Positions 45,646-56,830 are shown, counted from the stretch's first letter. The stretch is 64,000 bases of DNA from Corallium rubrum (GCA_964035015.1 OZ036004.1:15435419-15499418), one strand, 5' to 3'. The notes: generated from the sequence alone by a model not told the origin. Program-made: numbers and translations.

Positions 45646-48137
45646 TTGACAACGACTTTTCGTCGGGTTTTGTTTTTTTTACGAAAGAAAAAAGAAAAAG
45701 AAAGAGAACCTTTGCAGATAAATATACAAAATATACATTTATCTGTACATACAATGGAAAATGAAGTCAGAGAGAAACGGCAACAGCGGAGCCGACTTGA
45801 AACCGCTGAAAAACGAGCAGAAAGACAACGAAAAGACAGAGAGCGAAAGCGAGAAAAACGGCTGAAGGAAACCGCAGAGGAGAGAGAAATTCGTTTGGCA
45901 AAGGCAAGAGAAGCTTACAAACAACGGTCAGAAAAAGATAGAGGTAAGCGAAATGAACATGTAAGAAATTATATCAGGGAAAGGAGACAGCGAGAAAACA
46001 GAGGAGAGAGAGAGAGTAGATTAGAGGACTTAAGACGAGCCTCTACTCAACGAAGAGAACTACAGACGCCTGAACAACGAGCAACACGACTGGAGATTCT
46101 TAGGCAAAATGAAGCGGTTAGAATACAGATGGAGACCCCTGAACAACGGGAAGAACGGCTGGAAGTTGACAGGCGAAGTGTAGCGGCAAGAATCGTCTTA
46201 GAGACCCCTGAACAACGAGTAGGGCGATTGCTCACCCTTAGACAAAATACAGCTGCTCAAATTGATTCAGAAAGGCCTGAAGAACGAGCAGGGCGATTGC
46301 ACATCCTTAGACAAAATACAGCTGCTCAAATTGATTCAGAAACGCCAGAAGAACGAACAAGAAGACTCGAGCATGTCAGAGAAAATACTGCAGAGAGAAG
46401 AGCCCAAAATGTCTCTCTACAACAGGCACAAGTTGATAGTCGAAAAGAGTATCTTCACGAAAGGGGGTGGCAAAATGTCGAGAGTCCTTTACACGAGCAA
46501 CAATGGGCTAAAAATGAAATGCAGAGATTTCACACAACCCAAGAAGTGTTGGAGCACAGACAGTGCACTGTTTGTAAAGAAGCCTGGCCAACCAAGCAGA
46601 ATTTGGCAGTGGAAAACTACCTGTGCAATCGGTGTAAGAGAGATAAGAAATCCCCCAAAGTGTACAGTATGTTGAATGACATGGATCCAGGTATTGTACC
46701 ACAGCAGCTAGAGGGGTTAACCCAGGTAGAGGAAATGTTAATTGCCAGGGTCTGTCCCATTATGAGTGTATACAGGAAACATGGTGGGCAGAGAGGGTAC
46801 AAGGGGCATGTACTAAACTTACCCCAAGATATCCAGAGTTTCTTATCTAGGTTGCCGTGTCAAGTAGCAGATTTACCTGTTTTGGTAATAAGAAGACATG
46901 GAGTGGATAACACACATCGAGATTTCACTGTTCGTCGACACAGAGTTCTCGAGGCTGTGTTATGGCTAAAGACCAACAATCCCTACTTCAAAGATGTAGA
47001 GATTGATCGAGAGGTAATACAGAGCTTCCCTGAAAGTGGTGTTCCAGATGACCTCAGGTATGTTGTTGAACCAGATGTACAGGTAACAGCTCGTGAACAT
47101 GAAAATGAAGGCCCACCACAGGAGCCAGTAGGTACTGACAACAGTGTTGAAGAATCTCTTGTAGGTTGTGGAAGCAGCTCATTCATTCCTCACCGACAAA
47201 GGCAGAGGAAGGAAGCTGATGCAATTAGAGAGACAGTGAATGAGAAGGATCCACTTGACTGGCCATCTACAGAAGGTAATGTAGTGAATGAGTTTAAGAC
47301 AGATGGTCTAGCGACAATGGCTTTTCCCACCTTGTTTCCATTTGGGAAAGGTGATCCAACCACACGGGCCAGGCAACATGGTGTCGCTTTGACTGAGGCA
47401 TTTAAGCACCTGGAAAAATTTGCTGAAGTGTTGCCAAATGGTGAGTATAGGTGGAGGTTTGCTTCACACCCACGTTTTCCATACTGGGCACTAGACATGA
47501 AGCAAAGGCATCAACTATTGTCACAAGCAAATATTTACTTGCGTCAACATCCAGCTGATGCCAACTTGACCATGGAAGAGCTAAAAGAGATGGTCAATTT
47601 GATGAGTGGTAAGCAAATCGTGAATCGATTGCAGCGTTATGTGTCCAAGGTGCAAGGTACAAATCAGTACTGGTATCAACGCTTGGAAGAATTGCTAGCA
47701 CTAATAGAGCAGAAAGGTTGTCCAACTTTCTTTTTTACATTTAGTGCTGCTGATAGTTACTGGCCAGATCTGCAAAGACTACTGCAGACAGGGGAAGATG
47801 CTACAAGGTCACAACGAGCACAAGCTGTGATTGACAAGCCCCATTTGACTGACTGGTATTTCAAGCAGCGTCTGGATGACTTTATCAGACATTGGTTGAA
47901 TGGTGTTTTGGATGCAGAGTGGCATTGGTTCCGCTACGAATATCAGGCCAGGGGAAGTATTCATGCCCATGGGTGTGCCCGGTTAAACAATGCCCCTGAT
48001 ATTCCATTGTTACGAGCTCAAGCTGCCCAGGGGTGGGGTTTCAGCCAAGCTGATACCACAATGTCAATGGAAGATTTTGATTTCTTTTACCAGGAAGATA
48101 TTGACCGTGGAAAAGAAGCTGAGAGGCAGTTAGTGAA
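45646..48137 (+). CDS. Helitron Rep protein, exon 1 (DUF6570 and Helitron-like N/HUH)
   Basis: The best start is ATG 45754; the codons before it look like 5' UTR. Residues ~1-230 are a highly charged coiled coil with tandem TPEQR..RL..LRQN.A repeats of ~22 residues. Then come a CxxC pair (CTVCKEAW, CNRC), a DUF6570-like block (VEEMLIARVCPIMSVYRKHG), AFPTLFPFGKGD, and the Helitron-like N domain with FFTFSAADSYWPDLQ. The HUH motif of the rolling-circle nuclease is ARGSIHAHG, about residues 733-741. A GTGAGT donor begins at 48138 and the frame continues after a 165-nt intron. Helitrons transpose by rolling-circle replication; Rep nicks and joins the ends. Confidence 0.85.
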
Positions 48138-48302
48138 GTGAGTAACATAATATTTAATATTTACAATTGTATTGTTTAAATTGGCTTAATTTGGACAATT
48201 CTTGTGACTTAAGAGCTAACAGATTGACAACAGACATTTTCTTATTTTTTTAAAAATTATAGTATTTAACTTTTTTTTACTTCAATTATTATTACCTTGA
48301 AG

Positions 48303-49392
48303 ATACGTTGACTGGCTAGTGACAACCGTCAATGAGGAATTACCAGGTGAACAATGGCAAATTCCTGAGCCACATCCATCAGCTGTCAAACCGGGTGCGG
48401 TTCACAACAGAGATGATGACTACCACAGATTGGTGAATACTGTGGAGAGGCATACAAGATGCAGCCCAGCCTACTGCTTGAAGCAGAAAGGTTATGATGT
48501 TCCTGCAGAATGCAGATTTGGTTTCCCAAAGGCATTGGAGGAGGAAACAAAACTGTGTTATGAGAAGTTGCCACATGACAAGGTGAGTACAGAGTTGGTG
48601 ACAAAAAGAAATGACCCTAGATTAAATTCACATAATTGGGTCATGCTTGAGAATTGGAGAGCTAATGTTGATTTGCAGGTAATAGTTGATCAGAATGCTT
48701 GTGCTAGATATATGGCCAAGTATGCTGCAAAAGGAGAGCCACGGTCAAAGCAAGCATCAGAAATTTTGCAATCATGTGTGTCTAGATTACACAATGATGA
48801 TCAGGTATCATCAGCGATCAAAAAGGCAATGATCCAAGTTGTTGGAGATCGCGACATGGCAGCACAGGAGACTGCACATATGCTGCTGAGCTTGCCTTTG
48901 GTAGGATGTAGTTATAACTTTGTTACTGTGGCTTTAGATAGCAGTAGGAGAGTTGTCATGGACACCGAGGACCAAAGTGAAGAGGTCTTGCAAAAATCCA
49001 CAATTGAAGATTATGGTAAGCGTTCAACTGAGAATAGCAGGTATCATGGCCTATCTCAGTTGAATTTGATGCAGTATGTGTCACAGTACACCAGAATCAG
49101 ATCTGAAATAAGAAAGCGACCATTGCCATATATTGTAAGGACCTTTCCAAAGGTGTCAGGAAATCCCCATGGGCCTGATTTTGGCGAGGATAGTAATGAT
49201 CATGATAACACAGGCGACAATAATGATGACGAATATAATAATGATCCAGAAAATCAACTCGATGACTGGATGCTGTTATGCAGATTGAACCAACGGTATG
49301 AGGAGTTGGGTGATCAGCTGTTGGGGACTGGGAATGACTGCCCTGGTAGAAATCCTGATCAGGATCCTGGTAGGATCCTAACAGGATCCTAA
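48303..49392 (+). CDS. Helitron Rep protein, exon 2 (catalytic Tyr pair); helicase missing
   Basis: It joins exon 1 in phase (AA|A) to give YVDWLVTTVNEELPG. It contains NWRANVDLQVIVDQNACARY and MAKYAAKGE: the two tyrosines spaced Y...Y (48709 and 48721) are the catalytic pair of the two-Tyr Helitron Rep. LSQLNLMQYVSQY and MLLCRLNQRYEELGDQ follow. Autonomous Helitrons continue into a PIF1-family helicase. Here the frame runs into the GGATCC array and stops (DPGRILTGS), so the protein is helicase-less. A 3' truncation is the simplest reading. Confidence 0.85.
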
Positions 49393-49790
49393 CAGGATCC
49401 TAACAGGATCCTAACAGGATCCTAACAGGATCCTAAATTTTCTTAAACTAGGATCCTACTAGGATCCTGTAGGATCCTGTCAGGATCCTATAGGATCCTA
49501 CAGGATCCTGAGTAGGATCCTACAGGATCCTGTAGGATCCTGTCAGGATCCTATAGGATCCTACAGGATCCTACAGGATCCTGAGTAGGATCCTACAGGA
49601 TCCTGTAGGATCCTACAGGATCCTGTAGGATCCTATAGGATCCTACAGAATCTTCCTGTAGGATCCTGAGTAGGATCTTACAAGATCCTGAGTAGGATCC
49701 TACAAGATCCTGAGTAGGATCTACAGATCCTGTAGGATCTTGTACAGCATCCTACAGGATCCTGTGCAAGATACATGAAATCCTGTAGGA
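49357..49790. repeat. Palindromic AGGATCCT array
   Basis: About 35 copies of AGGATCCT or slight variants, joined by AAC, AC, GT or GAGT spacers. Five to six perfect AGGATCCTAAC units open the array; TACAGGATCCTGT units follow. The octamer is self-complementary, so either strand can form many small cruciforms. The first units supply the last codons of the Rep reading frame. Confidence 0.95.
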
Positions 49791-49999
49791 TTTCCTGGAA
49801 TATGTGAAATCCTCTAATTAGATCTTGTGGCATGAGGATTATAATATATGAAATCCTCTAGAATAATGTGCAGGTAAAATATACAGTAAAACACAAAATA
49901 TTGTACTGCTAGAATAATTTATTTGTCATTATTAATTGCCAATACATCTGAGGGACTACTGTACAAGTACAAATTTACAGTACTAGTGTATATAATACA
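49791..49999. other. No gene recognised
   Basis: AT-rich decay of the preceding array (ATGAAATCCTCTA-type words), then unique sequence. I cannot identify a Helitron 3' hairpin and CTRR end with confidence. Confidence 0.35.
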
Positions 50000-50109
50000 T
50001 TAGCTAGTAAATAATAAATTGTGGATACTTCCATATTTAATTCTTTGAAAGTTTTCATGGTGATAATGTAATATAAATAAGTCTTGTGGAAACACCACGT
50101 AAACTATTT

Positions 50110-50160
50110 CTTTGCTAAGATTTCAGCCTGTTGACTCAGGCCTTCATCAGAGCAATGACA
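50110..50160 (-). ncRNA. Hammerhead-like motif, left arm
   Basis: The minus strand reads TTGCT, CTGATGA, stem II GGCCTG...CAGGC, GAAA, TCTT and AGCAA. TTGCT and AGCAA can pair as helix I. The core is intact. Confidence 0.5.
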
Positions 50161-50402
50161 ACAAGTTGTTGGCTCACGTCATTTATAAACTTCGCAACTG
50201 ATTAATTAAATCACATAAGAATACAATGGCGCATCACATTAATTTTATTAATTTTATTTTATTAATTCTATTTTCGGGGACATTCTTGATTTTGTTTTCT
50301 AATTAATAAAATTAACGTGATACGCCATTGTATTCTTACATGATTTAATTAATCAGTTGCGAAGTTTATAAATGACGTGAGCCAACAACTTCTTGTCATT
50401 GC

Positions 50403-50434
50403 TCTGATGAAGGCCTGAGTCAACAGGCCGAAAG
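50403..50434 (+). ncRNA. Hammerhead-like motif, right arm
   Basis: CTGATGA (50403-50409), A, GGCCTG, loop AGTCAA, CAGGCC, GAAA. Stem II is a perfect 6 bp. The 3' part (GCTTGGTG) no longer pairs well with the upstream TTGCT, so this arm looks degraded. Confidence 0.5.
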
Positions 50435-50715
50435 CTTGGTGTTTCCACAAGCACGCTGGGGCCAACCACCCCCTAAAATGTGTCATTTCCGGTTGATAAT
50501 TTTTTGAAAGTTTTTTTTTTACTTACGCACGCAAGAGCTTATGGGTAGAAATTATTCAATGGACCTGAAATTGCCCATTTTTAAACAGGCCCTTTTGACA
50601 AATGGGTAAAAATAAACACGAAATGGCGGCAACATTGGAAATCGTGGATTTCTAACCTACAGTTTGATATGAAACTTGCCAGGGTTTTTATTAAGAACTG
50701 TCTGATATTCAACTA

Positions 50716-51113
50716 TGACTGAGGTCGAAAATGGTCCTTCTGGTTCTTCGCAGGGCATTTCAAAGTAAGTATTTCAATATAAATTTTATCTAACTTTGAG
50801 GTTATCATGTTGAAATACAAAATCATACGATTGTTGTTCAATGTCTTCTCTCATCAAAAATGTATTTATTCATGGCCAGTCGAGCTTGACTGAATTTTTA
50901 AATCGCTGCTCTTTCAGCACACCAGCAACGATCCCAAGTGCCAAGAAGCGAAGGTTTAACCTTGGGGCATACCAGCGAATGAAAAAACAAGCCTTACAAA
51001 ATGAGTTGCTGAAAAAGACAGAAAATGACCAGAAAATCAATGAAATAAAACTTGAGATGGGGAAACAAGAGGCTGAGCTTAAAGAAGTGACCAGGAAACT
51101 GCATTCTACTCAA
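50716..51113 (+). CDS. Unrecognised gene in TIR transposon, exons 1-2
   Basis: ATG 50716 opens MTEVENGPSGSSQGIS, a GTAAGT donor follows at about 50764, and an acceptor CTCTTTCAG at 50911-50919 joins in phase to TPATIPSAKKRRFNLGAYQR, a basic segment, and a Lys/Glu/Gln coiled coil (LQNELLKKTENDQKINEIKL to LKEVTRKLHSTQ). The donor GTATCC is at 51114. The KKRRF cluster could be a nuclear signal. No known domain. The next exon candidate (52199) does not match phase, so an exon may be missing between them. Confidence 0.45.
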
Positions 51114-51117
51114 GGTA

Positions 51118-51250
51118 TCCGGTCGTTTCGCTACAGAGTCGTTTCGCTACAAGTCGTTTCGCTACATACATAAAGTCAGTCGTTTCGCTACATTAGTCGT
51201 TTCGCTACTTGCGTTAAGTCGTCGCTTCGGCTATTAAGTTGATTTGCTAC
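51118..51250. repeat. GTCGTTTCGCTAC array (forward orientation)
   Basis: Five or six copies of GTCGTTTCGCTACA with variable short spacers, one decayed (GTCGCTTCGGCTATT). The inverted counterpart is at 51645-51780. Confidence 0.9.
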
Positions 51251-51299
51251 AGTCATGATGGTGGCCAAGTTGCACTTTCAATCCATGTGGACTTCACCC

Positions 51300-51337
51300 C
51301 TGATGAAGACACTAGTTCTGAGTGTCGAAACGTTGGA
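51300..51337 (+). ncRNA. Hammerhead-like motif between inverted arrays
   Basis: CTGATGA (51300-51306), A, stem II GACACT...AGTGTC (perfect 6 bp with a 7-nt loop), GAAAC, GTT. The core is intact; helix I pairing is weak. It resembles the motif at 13411. Confidence 0.55.
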
Positions 51338-51644
51338 TAGTCTTTGAAAAACAGTTCCGGTTTTAAAAAAAGCTGATTTCAATGTTAATTTATTTTAAAA
51401 TTTATCATACTCAGTGATCATACTCCACTAGCCTTAAGTTAACCAGTACAAGTCCCTGCGTTCTTTATGTATGCGTTTGATTTAGACAAGATGAAGTACT
51501 ATATCCAAATAAAGTAATCACTGATACAGTGGGCTCAGATTGCTATATATGTGAAACACGGAAAGTGTTTTTCAGACCTTTGTTGGGTTCTTTACGAAAC
51601 TTGATCTTGGCAACACTGTCGGTCATGCAAAGAGGGACAGAAAG

Positions 51645-51780
51645 ATGTAGCGAAACGACTTCATGTATGTAGCGAAACGACTTTAAGTATGTAGCGAAAC
51701 GACTTCATGTATGTAGCGAAATGACTTTATGTATGTAGCGAAACGACTTGTAGCGAAACGACTTTGTAGCGAAACGACCA
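51645..51780. repeat. GTAGCGAAACGAC array (inverted orientation)
   Basis: Seven copies of GTAGCGAAACGACTT, mostly spaced by CATGTAT or TAAGTAT, the reverse complement of the array at 51118. The two arrays flank ~400 bp like terminal inverted repeats made of tandem units. Confidence 0.9.
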
Positions 51781-52198
51781 CTTATATCGAAGAGGAAGCG
51801 AAACGTAGAATTATTTTCCATTCAGTTTATAAATTGTCTTGAATACGAGTTATAATAAACCTGTAGCTAGTTTGTAGTTCTGACATTAGAAACTACATGG
51901 CAAGTCTTTTGAGCTTGTCGTGGGATAGCTTATTATAGTTCAGCAACAGAAATTAAATAAGCTCAGCTTTCATTTTCATTTGTTTGTATTAACTGCGTAT
52001 GTTTGACAACTGACAACTGTAAAACTGTATGTAAAACTGACAACTTTGCATGTTTATGGCTTGTTATGAATGTTTGTGTTTTGTAATTATTTTGCAGTAT
52101 GCTGTATTGGCTTGCAACATCATCTTATAATATCTCAGTAGCAAGATCTGGTATTTAACACATTTTTAATTATTTGTACATGCATTATATGTTATTAG

Positions 52199-52579
52199 AT
52201 TGACGAACTGAAAGAAAATATTCCAGTGAGCTGTAGCACCGATTACCCTAAAAATGTGAAAATACCTAGAAAGCCAAGCAGAATTTTGCTGTCATCAAGT
52301 GAGAAGTTAAACCTTTCCAGGTCACAACAAGGTAGAAGGAAACATAAGACAGTTGAGGGAATGAAAACTATTCATTGTGTGACAAATACAAATTCTGGTG
52401 AGAGCTGTAAATCTGTGAATGATGGGCTATGGACGACCTTACTTGGAACAGCTACAAAACCTGAATTGGCAACATACATATCCCATTCAAAATTGTGTAT
52501 GGAAGGAGTTTTACCTAGCATCATCCAGGACAAATGCAAATTACTGTTACTGTGGAAACAGAAAATTAAGAGAACATGA
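52199..52579 (+). CDS. Unrecognised gene in TIR transposon, candidate 3' exon
   Basis: After a TTATTAG acceptor the frame reads IDELKENIPVSCSTDYPKNV, a basic GRRKHKTVEGMK, SVNDGLWTTLLGTATKPELA and LCMEGVLPSIIQDKCKLLLL, ending in TGA at 52577. No family recognised. A MITE inserts 36 bp after the stop. It may be the last exon of the gene starting at 50716 or a separate relic. Confidence 0.35.
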   Translation: MDELKENIPVSCSTDYPKNVKIPRKPSRILLSSSEKLNLSRSQQGRRKHKTVEGMKTIHCVTNTNSGESCKSVNDGLWTTLLGTATKPELATYISHSKLCMEGVLPSIIQDKCKLLLLWKQKIKRT

Positions 52580-52616
52580 GAAGTGTTGCATCTACAACAG
52601 CACAATAATGCAGTTA

Positions 52617-53143
52617 AAGGGATATGGCAATAAAAATTATTTTTGTCTAATTTGTAAGAACATCAAGAATAGTTATGAAGTGCGTTTACAAATTTTCATT
52701 AGATTTTTTATTTTTTAAGAAATTCGGCATTATTTGCGTACGAATACGCTCGCCATCCGCCATTTTGGATATGCATGTCTATCGTCAGATATGCATGACG
52801 TCAAAAGCAGGGTAAAATTTGTCTGAACATTTCTTAATTTCCTAGGTATTTTAATGCAAAATCTTAAGTATTTTGATCTGATATATTTCAAATTGAAACT
52901 CTGACAATGTAAAATAATTTTAGCTGACATTTCGCTACTGACTGCAATTTTTACAATGTTTACCCTGCTTGTGACGTCACTTAATTAGATCTAATTGTGA
53001 AACAAGATGGCGGACGGCTTGTGTTTTTGTTCGCAAATATCTGAAAAAGTAAGCCAGCTAATGAAAATCTGTAAACGTACTTTCTAACTTTTCTACATAT
53101 TCTTACAAATTGGACAAAAATAATTTTTATTGCCATATCCCTT
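52617..53143. mobile_element. Long-hairpin MITE with TA flanks
   Basis: AAGGGATATGGCAATAAAAA, then TTATTTTTGTC, is inverted at 53110-53143 (TTTTTATTGCCATATCCCTT). The arms extend inward through CATCCGCCATTTTGGAT and GATGGCGGACGG. TA on both sides. Confidence 0.8.
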
Positions 53144-54240
53144 TAATACAGCAGAGTGTCATTGAGCAAAAAATCACAAGTGGTTTAAGGAAATTGTTAC
53201 AAACTGGTACTGTAACAACTACTCAAAAGGACTGATAGAATAAATACCTCTGTAACACATAATGGGATAAAAAATACAATGGCAAGTGTTCAGAATTTTC
53301 ATTCCAATTGTAAAAAATGCCATTGAGAGAGTGAATTTATTTATTTTTTAATGAATGTTGAAATGTGCAATATTTAACACAAAAGTTGGAATTAAAGAGC
53401 TTTTTAAAAAAAACTTTCATCCTTTATTCTTCAAGAAACTTTTATTCTTTTTTGTGCTCTCCCAATTTCATGTATGCATCCATAATTCAATGGAGAATGC
53501 TAAAATTAAGTTTGTAAAGCTAATTAAGCACAGGCACCCATGTTCAAAATAGTCAGTCCATTGGTTTAACAGGAGGTAGGTTAACAGGATTTTGTCTATA
53601 TCAAGTAATAAACATTAAGTTGGTTTGAGACAGGGGTGTAGGAAGCAGTTACTTTGGGGGGGGGGGCTACTTGAGTTTGTGTAATGCGCATTCGCAGCTT
53701 TGCCACAAATCCACCTAGGGGGTCCACAACTAGTTTTCAGCTTCAGAAAAATGGTCACATAGCATGGGGGTTCTACCACTGATCTCTAGGTTTTACCTAT
53801 GCGCTGTGCATACTGGGTTCTACTGCAGCCCAGGCCCCTCGCGTCCCTGCCTGGTGATGCCTGCAGAGAAATAGATTTCAGTCATATGACGAATTTCCCG
53901 TTCTGTACGAAACAAATTCATATTTTTATGGTGTTAGGAGGATTTATTTTTTATTTTTATAAATTATTACCAACGATCTCTTTAACTCATTTAATCTCAA
54001 ACCGTAGTTGGGCAAAATATTGAGGGGGGGGGGGGTGTTACTATCAGCAAGATAAAATATTGGGGGGGCTGCAGCCCCTTAGCCCCCCCCCCCCCGGTTC
54101 CTACACCCTTGGTTTGAGAAATTTCTCCTTAAATTTTCTTGAACAATTGCAAATAAACACGCAATTGTTCTTCAGCAGCAGATGTCAACTCACAGTTTAT
54201 ACATAGACTGCAGTTGAGGCTGAAAGTGCTGTACATAATC
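53144..54240. other. No gene recognised
   Basis: AT-rich sequence with G-runs (53659, 54025, 54062) and the inverse C-run at 54085. AGGGGTGTAGGAAG...GGGGGGGCTACTTG at 53632-53672 is echoed inverted at 54080-54110 (CCCCCCGGTTCCTACACCCTTGG), marking a ~480-bp inverted-repeat element. Confidence 0.5.
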
Positions 54241-54247
54241 ACTGACA

Positions 54248-54430
54248 CAATCTTGTACCCAGAGCCTTCACCGCGCACAAATAAAGGCTCTGGGATAATC
54301 CATCGCTGAAAAAAAATGGTTGCCACTTGAAAAGAAGCTTCCTCCAGCTAGCCAATCAAAACACTTCCCAGTGATGGATTATCCCAGAGCCTTTGTTTGT
54401 GCACAGTGAAGGCTTTGGGTACAAGATTGT
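54248..54430. repeat. Foldback (TTGTACCCAGAGCCTT family)
   Basis: TCTTGTACCCAGAGCCTTCA and GGCTCTGGGATAATCCATC on the left are inverted as GATGGATTATCCCAGAGCC and GAAGGCTTTGGGTACAAGA on the right. Related to the CCTCGTACCCAGG repeats. Confidence 0.75.
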
Positions 54431-54749
54431 TGGTGATAGTGCTATAGCACTACCACCCACTATATATAGCACTGTCAGCCCTGGCTTGTGATTGCATTTG
54501 TAGTTTTGAATCATTGCATCCCCCAATTGTAACACTAGTTCCTAGCAATGGTTACTGCTAAGAAATTCACATGAAACTTCAACTTTGGATTAGGAAACTC
54601 CAACAAACTTGCACATCAACTGGAAAATGTTAATCTCGAGATATCATCTCATAATATTGAAAGATTCTATTTTAGCAGCAAATAGAAAGTTGATTGTCTG
54701 TTTTGATTCACTCTTTCAGTTCCAGTGAAGTAAAGTCTACATGGAAAAT

Positions 54750-55499
54750 TCATAAAAGAAAATGGGCATGTACAACAGACATTAAATGACAAATTCCCAT
54801 CAGTTCTACGGGGTTTAATGTTGTGGTATTCCAAAAAAATTCCAATAACCATAATGGAAATGTATGTACTGATAGTACCTCTGAGTTCTTGTAATACTTT
54901 AATTGTAGTGGTTTATTGTAATTTATTACAACTTCAGACCTTTCCTGTGAGCCCCCACTTGTTATTTGTAATTTCTTTTGCAACATATCCTCCTTGGGTA
55001 TAATATATGTTTCAGCATTAATATAATTGAAAATAAACCGTGCTTTCCTCATATTCTCCACTGAAATATCAATACAGGCAGCTGTTTCTTTGTAAAGTGT
55101 GGCCATAACTGTTTCTTTGGATGACATGCTCAGCAATAATCGCAAATGTTTCTCTTGGGATGTCCATAGTAAATTCACCTCGCCATGGTGAACAAAGGTT
55201 GGGCGACGAGCGCAGCTTACGGCAAATTTTAGTGTGTACCTTTTGAAGTGCATTAACCACCATCCCTCTGCTTGTTAGAAGGTGTTGAATACCAGGTAAG
55301 TTAATCGCTGGCTGCATGTATTTTCCCTCCAAAACTGCTACGGCTGCTTCTGTTTCGTTGTAAAACCGCGAAATATTTCGATGTGTTTCACCACGATCCG
55401 TCTGGGAAAATAATCATGTTTTTGCCTGCTAAGAAATTCGTTCATTTCCCTCGATGGCGGATTGTTTTTGAATAAGGAATCCACGCCAGTGTTCGCCAT
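54750..55499 (-). pseudogene. Unrecognised minus-strand gene in TIR transposon, frame-broken
   Basis: ATG at 55497-55499 opens MANTGVDSLFKNNPPSREMN and EFLSRQKHDYF. The frame must slip near 55370 to continue through NETEAAVAVLEGKYMQPAIN and LPGIQHLLTS, and again near 55230 to reach the long open part VNLLWTSQEKHLRLLLSMSS and MRKARFIFNYINAETYIIPK. This may be one decayed gene or several small exons; GT/AG borders are not clear. No domain recognised. It starts about 70 bp inside the right TIR, mirroring the plus-strand gene near the left TIR. Confidence 0.35.
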
Positions 55500-55568
55500 C
55501 TTTAATATTACCCTTGAGCCTTTGCGAACCGCGAATGACACATTTTACGGGGATTTGGCCCCAGCGTG

Positions 55569-56393
55569 AAACTTATTTATACTTCCATATTTTCCAATTA
55601 TTATCTACTGTAACTACATTAACAATTTCAATGCAATACCAATTGTTATAAGACCTTAGAAAGTCATGGCTATATAAAACAAAAGCTGGTAAAAAATAAA
55701 AATAATTGAAATATGGAAGCATCCACAGACAACAAGAAGTTAAAATTAATAAACATGCAAAATTTTACAGTGACCATCCAACAATTAAGCCGCAGTAGAG
55801 TGAGGCAGTGATCAGACACAATTTTATTTATCCACACCTCAGAGTAATGAGAAAGTCCACTGTTTTCACTTTTTTGAGTATATCCAGGTTTGATTGGCTT
55901 AAAAATAACTTTTATTCAAAATTTTGTTAGGTGGCCATGGTACAGGGCATTTTACTGTAACCCATTCCTCCCCTGAGCTATTATATTACTTTATTTTATT
56001 AATACTGTATTCATAGTAATTTTACTCTGTATAATTCCAGACAATTGTACATGTACTTGTCAAAGGAAGCTCCATCAGCAAACTTAGAGTCCTAGACAGC
56101 AACAAATCAGCAATTAATAACACCATTTCTACTGTTGCCCAATGCCAGACTATTACACTCATCAGTTCCATCAGATGGACAAACTTCAGCAAACCTAGGC
56201 ACCAGTTAGGTTACCTGTAGGCTGTAACTACAAAAGACTAGTCAAATCTAATTTTTCTCAGTTACAAACTGAATTATATTGTACACTACGTCGCTATCAA
56301 GCGGCGACATCCTGAGAACATTCGAACAACAACTGTGACTGGTTTTAAACTAGATTTTTAGTTACAATTTATCTTGAAATTGAAGTCTATGCG
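55569..56393. other. Remainder of Penelope arm and unique spacer
   Basis: ACTTATTTATA at 55571 continues the interrupted Penelope arm. CTTCCATATTT words occur at 50031, 55583 and inverted at 55712. No gene is seen up to the BEL target duplication at 56394. Confidence 0.45.
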
Positions 56394-56398
56394 AAGCT

Positions 56399-56830
56399 TG
56401 TCGCGTTCCCAGCTCCGTTGTCTCGGGGAAACGTAGAGCCGGAGTTCGCAAGTGTCAACCACACGAGACTGAAGTGTTTTTAAACGTGATTTAATAAACC
56501 TCAGGTAATGCGGTGAAACTATATCAAATAATTACATTAACAAATTGTAATAACCACCGTTTGGTTTGACTTAAAATACAAAAAACAAATAGGAAACAAT
56601 AAAGGTGAGTGATAACTTACGTCTATACTCTCTAGGAGCTCAGCTGTACACAAAAACGGTACAAAAAAGGTAAATAAATTGTTCGTTTGCTCCTACTATA
56701 ACTGTTCGCCAAAAAGAAAGCAAAACGTTCTGACAACGTAGTTCTCGTTGCGTAGCAACGTCGGCCGAGGGCACTGGGAGCGATTAACCGACCGGAAGTC
56801 AACAAGGTTCTAAGTTAAACTAACTTCACA
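56399..56830 (-). repeat. BEL 3' LTR
   Basis: 432 bp, bounded TG...CA. Just inside it, on the minus strand, a purine-rich GGGCGAGGAG (56831-56840) is the likely polypurine tract for plus-strand priming. Confidence 0.93.

Larger units (their letters stand above)
50020..50450. mobile_element. Penelope-type inverted arms, no coding between
   Basis: Arms at 50080-50250 and 50300-50450 are inverted copies (GTGTTTCCACAAG, CCTGTTGACTCAGGCC, CAACTGATTAATTAA, ACAATGGCG). Each has a hammerhead-like core. Only ~50 bp separate them, so RT and EN are lost. The right arm is split at 50450 by a 5.1-kb transposon and appears to resume at 55569 (ACTTATTTATA). Confidence 0.7.
50451..55568. mobile_element. 5.1-kb TIR transposon, possibly CACTA-like
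   Basis: The left end CACGCTGGGGCCAACCACCC, then CTAAAATGTGTCATT, is inverted at 55534-55568 (AATGACACATTTTACGGGGA, TTTGGCCCCAGCGTG). The insertion split a Penelope arm: the uninterrupted arm reads CCACAAGACTTATTTATA, and here CCACAAG and AAACTTATTTATA lie on the two sides. That leaves at most a 2-3-bp duplication. CAC termini with 2-3-bp duplications fit the CACTA/EnSpm superfamily, but no DDE transposase is recognised, so the class is tentative. Confidence 0.65.
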
